A stretch of 17,661 nt of DNA. Origin: Eubacterium sp. Its GTDB lineage: Bacteria > Bacillota_A > Clostridia > Lachnospirales > Lachnospiraceae. Below, one piece after another: positions 1 through 7,490 of the stretch. The number at the start of each line of letters is the position of its first letter. Within the stretch, counting starts at the first letter, position 1. A model generated the notes under the pieces. The model ran no database searches. It was not told the DNA's origin and saw only the letters and a list, made by a program, of their open reading frames with translations. Location: contig JAILEL010000273.1 in the NCBI GenBank assembly GCA_024687845.1, positions 1-17,661 on the forward strand, in the 5' to 3' direction. The position numbers and the translations under genes are program-made.

Positions 1-71
1 TTCTTCTTATCAACTCCATATAAAATGAAAGCAATCACATTTATTATAATCATATAATATACAAGCAGCAT
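1..71 (-). CDS. DUF1294-like small membrane protein, N-terminal fragment
   Basis: Only the first 23 codons lie in the window; the rest is beyond the left edge. Reading leftwards from the ATG at 71-69, the peptide begins MLLVYYMIIINVIAF and continues LYGVDKK: one hydrophobic segment followed by a G-x-D-K-x-K turn. That pattern matches the start of the small DUF1294 membrane proteins (hydrophobic helix, then 'GIDK.KA'). A ribosome site AGGAAGG lies 7 bases upstream of the ATG, which supports the start. Function of the family is unknown. The call rests on a short stretch, so family assignment is moderate, although the start and the reading frame look convincing. Confidence 0.5.
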   Translation of the reverse strand, partial: MLLVYYMIIINVIAFILYGVDKK

Positions 72-130
72 ATTTAGACCTTCCTGTTTACATCTAATAA
101 AAACATGAAGGAATTATACCACATATCTTC

Positions 131-159
131 TTTAAAGTGGATAATGGATATGATACAAT
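131..159 (+). promoter_or_regulatory. Possible promoter of the uracil permease gene
   Basis: A -10-like TACAAT at 154-159, preceded by TGA, lies 17 bases downstream of a poor -35 (TTTAAA, 131-136). If used, the hairpin chain at 164-280 would be in the 5' untranslated leader. A second TACAAT occurs at 282-287, on the far side of the hairpins. Weak call. Confidence 0.25.
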
Positions 160-163
160 AGGT

Positions 164-280
164 AACGATTTTGCGAAGCAAAATCGTTGCTCCGAGCAAA
201 GCGAGGATACACTATGCAAACGAAGTGAAGCATAGTCAAGACTTGCGAAGCAAGGCTTGCATATCTGCGAAGCAGAGATG
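164..280. repeat. Chain of GCGAAGC-loop hairpins (REP-like element)
   Basis: Four to five consecutive inverted repeats lie in 117 bp. 164-188 is a perfect 11-bp stem around a GAA triloop. 191-207 is a short imperfect stem with tandem G/A mismatches. 211-236 has ACTATGC/GCATAGT arms around a GAA-containing loop. 237-259 has a CTTGC-GAA-GCAAG core inside CAAG/CTTG. 260-280 has TCTGC-GAA-GCAGA inside CAT/ATG. Three cores contain exactly GCGAAGC, a sequence known to form an unusually stable mini-hairpin in single-stranded DNA. There is no U-tract, so these are not intrinsic terminators. The chain sits between the divergent DUF1294-like gene and the uracil permease gene and most resembles a dispersed extragenic palindromic repeat. 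Confidence 0.75.
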
Positions 281-325
281 GTACAATAAAATACGAATTT
301 ATTTGATTTATAGGGGGATGGTTAA

Positions 326-1687
326 GTGAGTGAGAATAATTCAGATGCTATTTATGATGCTTCGAAGCTTGGGAAAGGGAAATTTGCTGTTCTAGGATTT
401 CAGCATATGTTTGCAATGTTCGGTTCAACTGTTCTTGTTCCGGCCCTAACCGGTCTCTCAGTTTCTGCAACGCTTCTTTTTACAGGTATTGGAACCTTAT
501 TGTTTCATCTGATTTCTAAAAGAAAGGTTCCGGCATTTCTTGGTTCATCCTTTGCATTCCTTGCCGGATATTTTGCTATCGCTCCAAATGGTGAGAAGGA
601 GCTTCTTCCTTATGCCTGTTTCGGCGTAGCCTGCGCAGGTCTCGTATATGTTCTTCTTGCTGGACTTATCAAAGCCTTCGGTGTAGATAGAGTCATGAAA
701 TTCTTTCCGCCTATTGTTACTGGCCCTATTATAATCGCAATCGGTCTATCACTTTCCAAATCAGCTATTGATAACTGTGCAAAGAATTGGCTCGTTGCAA
801 TCTTTGCTATTGTAATAATCGTGATATGTAACATTTATGGTAAAGGAATGATTAAAATCATTCCCATCCTGCTCGGTGTTCTCGGAGCATGTGCTATTTC
901 AGCATTTCTCGCTGCTGTTTGCGGGCAGACGATTACCCTTGCGGATGGATCCGAGGTTATTGCCCTTGCCGGCTCTGAGAAGCTCATTCTTTTCAGCACT
1001 GCAAGCCTTGAAGCCATCAAAACTGCTCCTTGGATTGGGCTTCCTTTTGAGATTACTGATACAGTTTTCTACATTTTTAAATCACCTGATACCAAGCTTC
1101 TGATTACAGCTGTCATCACAATCGTTCCTATATCACTCGCAACGATTGTGGAGCATATCGGTGATATTTCCGCAATATCCTCTACAGTCGGAAAGGATTT
1201 TATCGAAGATCCCGGACTTCACAGAACTCTTATCGGGGATGGTGTAGCCACCGCAGTTGCATCCCTTTTCGGTGCTCCTGCAAATACAACTTATGGCGAA
1301 AATACTGGTGTACTTACGCTTTCCAAGGTATATGATCCGAAAGTTATCCGCCTTGCAGCATGCTTCGCAATGGCATTTTCCTTCAGCCCTAAATTCTCAG
1401 CCTGCATAGCTGCCATGCCTGTTCCTGTGCTCGGCGGAATATCTCTCGTACTTTATGGTATGATTTCTGCAATCGGTGTAAGAAATATAGTTGAAAATCA
1501 GGTGGATTTCAGCAAAGCAAGAAATGTAATCATTTCTGCACTTATTCTTGTTCTTTCTATCGGAATCACCTATAGCACAGAAGGCTCATTTACCTTTATG
1601 CTGGGCAATATCTCAATATCACTTTCAGGTCTTGCAGTAGGTTCCATAGTCGGAATTATCTTAAACTCAATTCTTAAAGAAGAATAA
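326..1687 (+). CDS. uraA: Uracil permease (NCS2/UraA family)
   Basis: A 453-residue inner-membrane nucleobase:cation symporter predicted to import uracil (xanthine is possible). The N-terminal region LGFQHMFAMFGSTVLVPALTG is typical of NCS2 proteins. The two substrate-site glutamates known from UraA are visible in the VEHIGDI and TTYGENTGV motifs, and long hydrophobic helices fill the rest, consistent with the usual 14-segment fold. The start is GTG, with AGGGGG at 312-317 about 8 bases upstream. It is a single-gene unit. The next gene is convergent and ends 55 bp downstream, with a 10-bp inverted repeat between them. No pyrimidine gene is adjacent, so substrate choice rests on family similarity alone. 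Confidence 0.88.
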   Translation: MSENNSDAIYDASKLGKGKFAVLGFQHMFAMFGSTVLVPALTGLSVSATLLFTGIGTLLFHLISKRKVPAFLGSSFAFLAGYFAIAPNGEKELLPYACFGVACAGLVYVLLAGLIKAFGVDRVMKFFPPIVTGPIIIAIGLSLSKSAIDNCAKNWLVAIFAIVIIVICNIYGKGMIKIIPILLGVLGACAISAFLAAVCGQTITLADGSEVIALAGSEKLILFSTASLEAIKTAPWIGLPFEITDTVFYIFKSPDTKLLITAVITIVPISLATIVEHIGDISAISSTVGKDFIEDPGLHRTLIGDGVATAVASLFGAPANTTYGENTGVLTLSKVYDPKVIRLAACFAMAFSFSPKFSACIAAMPVPVLGGISLVLYGMISAIGVRNIVENQVDFSKARNVIISALILVLSIGITYSTEGSFTFMLGNISISLSGLAVGSIVGIILNSILKEE

Positions 1688-1733
1688 ATATAGATTGTAA
1701 AATCCTTAAATAATTGGAAGAACCTATGAGACA

Positions 1734-1772
1734 GTTAGAAAATTATGAGCCGGTAAAATCATATTTTCTAAC
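1734..1772. terminator. Inverted repeat between convergent genes, possible weak terminator
   Basis: Perfect 10-bp arms GTTAGAAAAT (1734-1743) and ATTTTCTAAC (1763-1772) flank a 19-base loop, between the end of the uracil permease gene and the last codons of the ABC permease. The arms are AT-rich and lack a clear U-tract, so efficiency as an intrinsic terminator is doubtful. The position between convergent 3' ends is the main support. Confidence 0.35.
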
Positions 1773-2576
1773 ACCTAGCATCCAGAACTTATAGCTCAGA
1801 AAGAAGAAAAATGCACCTATTACCGGCGATAACCAGGAGAGCAGTGGTACATTTTCCGGCGATACAAATACCAGACTTGGATAGTATGCCACAAATGCTA
1901 TTGGTATCAGGAATGTAAAGATAAACTTAAACACTCCGCTAAATATACTGGATGGGTATTTTGCAAAATCTTTAAATCTAAACATTATAACCATTACATA
2001 TCCGGAATTGATAATCCAGAAGCAGGTTGCTGCTGCAGCATTCATGATTGCTATCATAAAAAGTGATGCTGTAAGCAGGAAAAGGACTGCCTGGGCTATT
2101 GTCACGATTGTAACCGGAATTCCTATGTGATGCCATGCATACACAAAGGTTGCCATTCCGAATATAAACTGGCCTATTCCCTTCACATCAAATACTTCCG
2201 AGATAAAATAGAAAAATACATTTATTGGTCGGAAGCAGTATTTTATAAAATCTCCCGAACGGACCATGAATCTCAGATTCCAATTATTATCAAAAAAGCA
2301 CTGAACCGGCGTAAGCGCTATGAGCGAAAAACCGTATAGAAAAAGCATATGATAATAATCCCAGCCATTGATACTCGGAAAATTGTGAAAGAGTATCATA
2401 AATGTGACGAATCCTGACAGATTTGTCAGTATCATTCCGAAGGTTGAAATGATGAAATCCGCGCGATAACTCATCTTGCTCTTCAGATCCTGAATCAGAA
2501 TCTTTCTATATATAGAGGTGTAAAATAGAAATCCGCGTTTCTTCTGAGGTATATTAATTATTGCACTATTTTCCAT
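1743..2576 (-). CDS. ABC-2 family transporter permease, second subunit (COG3694-like)
   Basis: A 277-residue polytopic membrane protein, last gene of a three-gene ABC operon. It has about six hydrophobic segments. The soluble N-terminus ends with ILIQDLKSKMSYRADFI, the typical entry into the first helix of ABC-2 (DUF990/PF06182-like) subunits. The frame is open further upstream, but the ATG at 2576 is chosen because GGAGG ends 6 bases before it and only 2 bases separate it from the stop of the preceding permease gene, implying translational coupling. It probably forms a heterodimeric channel with that permease, driven by the ATPase upstream. The substrate is unknown; relatives are annotated as multidrug or lipid-type exporters without strong evidence. 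Confidence 0.8.
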   Translation of the reverse strand: MENSAIINIPQKKRGFLFYTSIYRKILIQDLKSKMSYRADFIISTFGMILTNLSGFVTFMILFHNFPSINGWDYYHMLFLYGFSLIALTPVQCFFDNNWNLRFMVRSGDFIKYCFRPINVFFYFISEVFDVKGIGQFIFGMATFVYAWHHIGIPVTIVTIAQAVLFLLTASLFMIAIMNAAAATCFWIINSGYVMVIMFRFKDFAKYPSSIFSGVFKFIFTFLIPIAFVAYYPSLVFVSPENVPLLSWLSPVIGAFFFFLSYKFWMLGVRKYDFTGS

Positions 2577-2578
2577 AA

Positions 2579-3391
2579 TCATCCTCCATTGACTGTAATT
2601 CTCTTTACTGCATGATTCCAGAACAGATTTCCCAGAATTGTCAGAACTATACACCAGGCAAGCTGGATTCCAAGCATTTCAGTTAGTCCCTGCAGGCTGT
2701 CTGTTCCATTTTTCCCCAGTAATATTGTAAGGGGTATGTCATAAACTGCCCGAAATGGCAGATACTCAACTACTCGTCTTAAGCCTTCTGGGAAAAATGC
2801 AAGTGGTATCGTTGCTCCTGAAAGAAGCAGAACTATTGTTTCCTTAACAATATTTATTCCCCAGGTTGACTCTGTGTAAAGGCATATTGGTGCCACCAGC
2901 ATTTCAATATTAAAATTGATAATCAGCGCCAGCACCAGTGATATCACAAATGAAAGGCAGTTCCAGCCAAGTGGTATAGCGCCTTTTGTTATTATTCCAA
3001 CCACGATAAATGTAGGTAAAAAAGTCAGGAAAAAGAGAATAATATGCGAGCCAGAATAACTCCAGAAAGTATATAACCTGTATTTCATTGGTTTCAGGAG
3101 ATGCATGATGATCTCTCCAGACTGAATAGTACGGCTCATATCCCAGACTATGAACATTTCAAGGAAATTAAATATTGCCGTGGCGAGTATAAGATAGATC
3201 ATTGTGTCGTAAAATGTCATCCCGTTCACCACATCCACTGAGCTGGATTCGTATATAGCCTTCCACAGAAAATATACGAGGGCTAGATATATCAGATTTC
3301 CAAAAAGTGTAACGGCTGTTCCCAGTCTGAACTGAAGCGATTCCATTACTCCGGCTCTGGTTAGGGCAAAAAGCCTTTTTGCTTTTGTCAT
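2579..3391 (-). CDS. ABC-2 family transporter permease, first subunit (COG4587-like)
   Basis: A 270-residue membrane protein, middle gene of the ABC operon. The N-terminus MTKAKRLFALTRAGVMESLQFR leads into about six membrane helices. A central stretch, MSRTIQSGEIIMHLLKPMKYRLY, corresponds to the amphipathic coupling region seen in this family ('G.i...LlrPv...'). Its ATG overlaps the stop of the ATPase gene in an ATGA arrangement (3388-3391), so the two are translationally coupled. The ATPase / permease / permease order matches the COG4586-COG4587-COG3694 triad found widely in Firmicutes. The transported molecule cannot be deduced. Confidence 0.82.
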   Translation of the reverse strand: MTKAKRLFALTRAGVMESLQFRLGTAVTLFGNLIYLALVYFLWKAIYESSSVDVVNGMTFYDTMIYLILATAIFNFLEMFIVWDMSRTIQSGEIIMHLLKPMKYRLYTFWSYSGSHIILFFLTFLPTFIVVGIITKGAIPLGWNCLSFVISLVLALIINFNIEMLVAPICLYTESTWGINIVKETIVLLLSGATIPLAFFPEGLRRVVEYLPFRAVYDIPLTILLGKNGTDSLQGLTEMLGIQLAWCIVLTILGNLFWNHAVKRITVNGG

Positions 3392-4383
3392 GACGCCTTA
3401 CCCCCTTTGAACTTTTTTGCAAGTTTTTCTTCCTCAAGATTCTTTACTTTTCCGCCTTCGTAGATTTTTCTTATAACTTCTTCAGTCGATATCTCTTCAA
3501 GCTGAATATCCTTAACCTTATGCTCTTTTTGTGTATCCTGAATCACATGCATAACGTCAGTTTTCTTCTCATCTATAATCTTTTCAATCCAGGAACCATC
3601 CTCGAGACGCATACGAAGAGTTCTGTAAGAACCGAAATATGTTTTCAGATGTTCTATGTCATTGTCATATATTTTCTTACCTTCGTCTATTATTATGATT
3701 CTTCGGCACAGTGCATCTACATCACCCATATCATGTGTAGTGAGAATTACCGTAGTTTCCTTCACTTCATTAAGTCCCTTTATAAGCTCTCTGATTTTAG
3801 CCTTCATCGAAACATCCAGACCAATAGTTGGTTCATCTAGAAATACTATTCCCGGATTATGCAGAAATGCAGCGAGTATATCACTAAGTGTTCTCTGTCC
3901 GAGTGACATCTGACGTACAGGCTTATGAAGGATTGGCTCTATATCAACCAGCGATCTGTAAAGCTCAAGCATATCATTATAGTCTTTCTCAGAAACCATA
4001 TAGATATCACGAAGCAGCTTAAAGGATTCAATGAGCGGAAGATTCCACCAGAGCTGGCTTCTCTGTCCGAAAACAACACCTATATTTTCAGAATTCCTTG
4101 TTCTATCTTTATAAGGAACAAGACCATTTACCGTAATCTCTCCTGAAGAAGGCTCTAAAACTCCTGTCATCATTTTTATAGTAGTGGATTTGCCTGCACC
4201 ATTCGGTCCAAGATATCCTATTATCTCCCCCTTCTCCACAGTCAGCGATACATTACTAACTGCCTTGACATTTTTATAATCTCTGGAGAAAAGATCCTTA
4301 AAGCTACCCTTCAGACCTTCATGACGATTCAAAACCTTAAATTCCTTGCTTACATTTTTCATTACGATTACTTCATTTGCCAT
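3388..4383 (-). CDS. ABC transporter ATP-binding protein (COG4586-like)
   Basis: A 331-residue cytoplasmic ATPase that would energise the two downstream permeases. Walker A is GPNGAGKST at about residues 59-67. The Q-loop lies in the family-typical VFGQRSQLWWNLP, the signature is MSLGQ (a common variant of LSGGQ in this group), Walker B is IVFLDEPTIGLD, and the H-loop is ILTTHDM. The C-terminal 80 or so residues form the extra domain usual for COG4586. The start is set at ATG 4383, because AAGGAGGA lies about 7 bases upstream; an upstream in-frame ATG at 4425 lacks a ribosome site. The leader back to the candidate promoter is about 130 bases. Confidence 0.88.
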   Translation of the reverse strand: MANEVIVMKNVSKEFKVLNRHEGLKGSFKDLFSRDYKNVKAVSNVSLTVEKGEIIGYLGPNGAGKSTTIKMMTGVLEPSSGEITVNGLVPYKDRTRNSENIGVVFGQRSQLWWNLPLIESFKLLRDIYMVSEKDYNDMLELYRSLVDIEPILHKPVRQMSLGQRTLSDILAAFLHNPGIVFLDEPTIGLDVSMKAKIRELIKGLNEVKETTVILTTHDMGDVDALCRRIIIIDEGKKIYDNDIEHLKTYFGSYRTLRMRLEDGSWIEKIIDEKKTDVMHVIQDTQKEHKVKDIQLEEISTEEVIRKIYEGGKVKNLEEEKLAKKFKGGKAS

Positions 4384-4522
4384 AATCTTTTCCTCCTTCT
4401 TATTAGTGCATCCAGTTCTAATCAATTTGGCCGATAACTTGCCTACTTTCCTTATAGCACTAAGTCAGATATAAACATTACCATTCACAATTTACTCAAA
4501 AAACGCTTGCAAGCTTTGATGT

Positions 4523-4551
4523 TTATAAGTATATTGTATATATATAGTCAA
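4523..4551 (-). promoter_or_regulatory. Candidate promoter of the ABC operon
   Basis: On the minus strand TTGACT (4546-4551) and TTATAA (4523-4528) are separated by 17 bases. The -35 overlaps the start of a 25-bp motif that recurs upstream of the aldo/keto reductase gene. The -10 is imperfect. Confidence 0.4.
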
Positions 4552-4577
4552 TAATAGACTAATATTTGCACAATTTC

Positions 4578-4611
4578 ATAACAATCTTACTTGCATATGT
4601 AAGATTGTTAT
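4578..4611. promoter_or_regulatory. Perfect 13-bp inverted repeat upstream of the AraC-type gene
   Basis: Arms ATAACAATCTTAC (4578-4590) and GTAAGATTGTTAT (4599-4611) flank the 8-base loop TTGCATAT. It lies 58 bp before the AraC-type start codon, in the 286-bp divergent region shared with the ABC operon. A palindrome of this size in a divergent control region suggests a dimeric regulator site or a leader hairpin. The stem is AT-rich and no gene ends upstream of it on the plus strand, so a terminator role is less likely. The rest of 4384-4669 shows the ABC promoter and a shared motif only. Confidence 0.5.
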
Positions 4612-4669
4612 AGTTTTCTCCATTTTAAAGAAAAATAGTTATGGTTCGATATATGCAGGAGGGAAATAT

Positions 4670-5569
4670 ATGCGCCGAGAATGGATGGGATTAATTGTTA
4701 AAAGAGAAGATGGCTCAGAGCAGGTCAATTATGATGATGAAGCTTTTCCATCATACATTTATGATGGCTGGCTGAAGCCCAATGTTACTTGGGAGAAGGT
4801 GCCTCATTTTCATGAGGATATAGAAATGATGACTGTCAAGAGTGGGAAACTGGCTTATTCTGTTAATGGAAAAATAATTACGCTATATGAGGGTGATACT
4901 ATTTTCGTAAATTCCAATCAGATTCACTACACCATAGCACTCGAAGATATAACGGCGACCTATGTCATATTTATTGCGAATCCCAGCATCCTTAATTCTT
5001 CTGTAGCAGTTGAAATGCAGGCTCTCCAGCCTATTCTGAACAATCCGAACCTTTCTTATCTAAGATTCAGAAATATAAATGAAAATACTGCGGATATCCG
5101 TAATATAATGCTCTCTCTTCCTGACATCAGACGTGATCCATTTCAGGTAACCAAAAAGTTCTTTGATATATGGGAAATAATCCTGACTCAGAGCAAATCC
5201 TACGGAATGCTTGATGAAGAAGCCCAGACGGATATCCATACCAGGTCCTTTAAGTCGATGATGTACTATATCCAGCAGCACTATAAGGAATCTATCACAC
5301 TGGATGAAATAGCTGCCAGCGGAAATATCAGCAAATCGCTTTGCAACAAACTTTTTCATAAATACGTAGGAGATAGTCCTGTGAACTATCTCCTGAATTA
5401 TCGCGTAAGAAAGGTCGCCGAATTGCTTCGCACGACCTCACTTTCTCTATCTGAAATTGCATCCCTCACGGGATTTAATGGTTCAAGTTATATGTCAGAA
5501 ATGTTTAGAAAATCCTTTGAGATGTCCCCTCGAGATTATAGAAAAACCTGGGCCAATATCACCACTTAA
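4670..5569 (+). CDS. AraC family transcriptional regulator with N-terminal cupin domain
   Basis: A 299-residue regulator. Residues about 40-95 form a cupin sensor (PHFHEDIEMMTVKSGKL, then EGDTIFVNSNQIH), which in this family usually binds a sugar or other small ligand. Residues about 195-297 are the double helix-turn-helix domain, with TLDEIAASGNISKSLCNKLFHK as the first and LSEIASLTGFNGSSYMSEMFRK as the second HTH, ending in the family-typical MSPRDYRK. The start ATG follows AGGAGG by 7 bases. Divergent from the ABC operon, it is a candidate regulator of it. The 3' end overlaps the convergent DUF4097 gene by 75 bp. Confidence 0.9.
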   Translation: MRREWMGLIVKREDGSEQVNYDDEAFPSYIYDGWLKPNVTWEKVPHFHEDIEMMTVKSGKLAYSVNGKIITLYEGDTIFVNSNQIHYTIALEDITATYVIFIANPSILNSSVAVEMQALQPILNNPNLSYLRFRNINENTADIRNIMLSLPDIRRDPFQVTKKFFDIWEIILTQSKSYGMLDEEAQTDIHTRSFKSMMYYIQQHYKESITLDEIAASGNISKSLCNKLFHKYVGDSPVNYLLNYRVRKVAELLRTTSLSLSEIASLTGFNGSSYMSEMFRKSFEMSPRDYRKTWANITT

Positions 5570-6535
5570 GACATCCGAAGCATCACTGCTCTCGCTCTCT
5601 GTCTTATGATTTTTTAAAGATACTTCCCCCGATGAAGTCTCCACCTTCATATGGTTTGCTCCTGTTCCACACACAAAAGTTTTATCATTCTTTGAAAATG
5701 CCAGATCATAAGTTACATCTTCATTAGAATCAATCTCTGCTGTCAGGTCTGTATTTTCCGGAAGATAAATTGTAACATTTCCGGAAGATGCTGTGATATC
5801 TGAATTTGCAGGAACAGTATCAAAGGTAAATTCATTTTCACCACTTGAGGTTTCTGTCTTCAGGTCTTTAATATTTTTTGCATCAAGAGTTATATCTCCA
5901 GAGCTGGCCTTTGCTGTAAGCTTAGTAGCATTTTCTATATTTGCAGTAATGCTTCCAGAAGATGTTTCAAGAGCTATATCATTGCTGTCACCAGTCTGGT
6001 TTAATATTATATCACCAGATGAAGCGTCCATAATTACGCTTGATGCCTCACATTCTACATTAATATCTCCGGATGAGGCTGAGACATCAACATTTTCAGC
6101 TAAGATGCTGCTGCATGTTACATCTCCAGATGAAACATCAACTTTTGAGCTATTAAGCTTAACGTCTTCAGGAATAGTAATTTTAAGATGTTTTTCCAAA
6201 TCATTCAGATCCAGATTATTTGCAGACTTACAATATCTGACATGAAGAGTTGTTCCATCAACCCAGGTATGAACCTTTCTCTTATCATCCAATTGTTTCT
6301 TCGAAGTCTCCTTTATATCTACTATATCTGTGTCAGCACCAATCAGCTCAACATCGCCAGACATATAGTCAATATCGATCGTATCAATTTTTTCAGAAAT
6401 CTGACGATCTCCAGCTGTATATTTATCTCCATCCTTATATACATAATTCATTCTCATTCCAAATGAGCATCCACTGAGACATACTACTGATACTGCAAAT
6501 AATGCCAAACTTCCTAAGCCTTTAAATAATTTCAT
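5495..6535 (-). CDS. DUF4097 beta-helix lipoprotein, ECF operon member
   Basis: A 346-residue secreted lipoprotein. The first 23 residues form a signal peptide with lipobox LSGC, the cysteine at about 23. The body carries many imperfect repeats around SSGD(I/V), as in DASSGDI, ETSSGSI, KASSGDI, TASSGNV and ETSSGEV, the repeat signature of DUF4097 adhesin-like beta-solenoids. Its ATG overlaps the stop of the anti-sigma gene (TAATG, GGAGG upstream), so it is translated as part of the sigma/anti-sigma operon. Such proteins often accompany zf-HC2 anti-sigma factors in Firmicutes, perhaps as a cell-surface stress output, but their biochemical role is unproven. The last 25 or so residues lie antisense to the AraC-type gene and do not continue the repeat. 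Confidence 0.85.
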   Translation of the reverse strand: MKLFKGLGSLALFAVSVVCLSGCSFGMRMNYVYKDGDKYTAGDRQISEKIDTIDIDYMSGDVELIGADTDIVDIKETSKKQLDDKRKVHTWVDGTTLHVRYCKSANNLDLNDLEKHLKITIPEDVKLNSSKVDVSSGDVTCSSILAENVDVSASSGDINVECEASSVIMDASSGDIILNQTGDSNDIALETSSGSITANIENATKLTAKASSGDITLDAKNIKDLKTETSSGENEFTFDTVPANSDITASSGNVTIYLPENTDLTAEIDSNEDVTYDLAFSKNDKTFVCGTGANHMKVETSSGEVSLKNHKTESESSDASDVLSGDIGPGFSIISRGHLKGFSKHF

Positions 6536-7488
6536 TACTGTTTTCCTCCTCTTTTTCCAACCAAAAGTCCTATACTTGCAAAAATAACTCCAATAGCTAT
6601 TCCGCAAAACACATATATAATATTAGGTATTGAATTAACCTGTACTTCATTAATATCTGATAATGAAAATGTTAATGCCAGGATTATATATGTTGCAACA
6701 TAAGATCCTAAGCTAAATGCAGCAATTCCAGCGCCTGCCTTAACCAGTCCATTTCCTGGAAGATATCTGATAATTGCAAATATTATCCAGACAAGAGCAA
6801 TTATAGGAACTGATATTGCAAATGCATTTTTTAAATATATAAGTGACTTAACACTTATTCCTATACATATCAGCATAAGGAAAAATGTAAGCGTACAAGC
6901 ACCCATTACTGCAAGACCTTTTTTATTGTTCAGATATGCATTTACAGGTCTTCGACAAGCAATAAATGGTGAGAAGCATACGGTCAGTCCAAATATTATT
7001 GACGATGCTGCAACAAAGAACCAGTTTCCTCCTGCATAAATGCAGATAACAGCAAGAAGAAATAAAATACTGAAGGTGAAGCTTCCCATTGTAAGTAACA
7101 TTTTGTTCTTTGGTGCTATAAGTGGTACTACAAACAGTGAAGTTGGGATAAACATCGCTGCAAGGACTATGAAAAACCATCCAAGTCCATTTCCGGTTGC
7201 CAGATCAACTATCAGGCATATCAGAATCGGTATTGCAAAGATTCCTCCTATAATGCTTCCTGCCAGAGCACTCTTTCTTTTAAAATATTTTGACTGCGAA
7301 TCGATTACATTTTCCTTTTCTTTTATAATCATATCGTCAATCATTGTATCTTTTAAATCTTCAAGCATCTTCGCACATTTGGGGCACTCTGCGAGATGCT
7401 CTTCTATAGCTTTCGCACTTGCGGTACTACAAACCCCATCTTTATATAATGGAAGAAGATCTTCTATCATTCCACATTCATATTTCAT
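6535..7488 (-). CDS. Zinc-finger anti-sigma factor, polytopic membrane protein
   Basis: A 317-residue membrane protein. The first 40 residues contain a zf-HC2 (ZAS) motif, H31-x3-C35-x2-C38, with C20 or C5 as a possible fourth ligand, in the context EEHLAECPKCAKML. This domain normally binds and sequesters an ECF sigma factor. After a short linker come about eight hydrophobic segments (from near residue 75 to 312), more than the single helix of classical anti-sigma factors. The start is 2 bases after the stop of the sigma gene, and the gene overlaps the DUF4097 gene at its end. Role inferred: it holds the sigma factor at the membrane until an envelope signal releases it. Confidence 0.82.
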   Translation of the reverse strand: MKYECGMIEDLLPLYKDGVCSTASAKAIEEHLAECPKCAKMLEDLKDTMIDDMIIKEKENVIDSQSKYFKRKSALAGSIIGGIFAIPILICLIVDLATGNGLGWFFIVLAAMFIPTSLFVVPLIAPKNKMLLTMGSFTFSILFLLAVICIYAGGNWFFVAASSIIFGLTVCFSPFIACRRPVNAYLNNKKGLAVMGACTLTFFLMLICIGISVKSLIYLKNAFAISVPIIALVWIIFAIIRYLPGNGLVKAGAGIAAFSLGSYVATYIILALTFSLSDINEVQVNSIPNIIYVFCGIAIGVIFASIGLLVGKRGGKQ

Positions 7489-7490
7489 GG

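Noticed and set aside
164..280. GCGAAGC cluster as a CRISPR array
   Set aside because: The hairpins differ in stem sequence and lack constant repeats separated by regular spacers, and no cas gene is near.
2577..2654. Upstream extension of the second ABC permease (26 codons)
   Set aside because: It would overlap the preceding permease gene and has no ribosome site; GGAGG with 6-base spacing marks ATG 2576.
3388..4383. MSLGQ signature as a sign of a defective ABC ATPase
   Set aside because: This variant is, from family knowledge, usual in the COG4586 group, and all other ATPase motifs are intact.
5793..6245. 150-codon plus-strand frame opposite the DUF4097 gene
   Set aside because: It is the antisense shadow of the SSGD repeats, with no ribosome site or recognisable domain.
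6536..6607. Upstream extension of the DUF4097 gene
   Set aside because: It would bury the signal peptide 24 residues inside the protein; the ATG at 6535 follows GGAGG and gives a proper lipoprotein signal.
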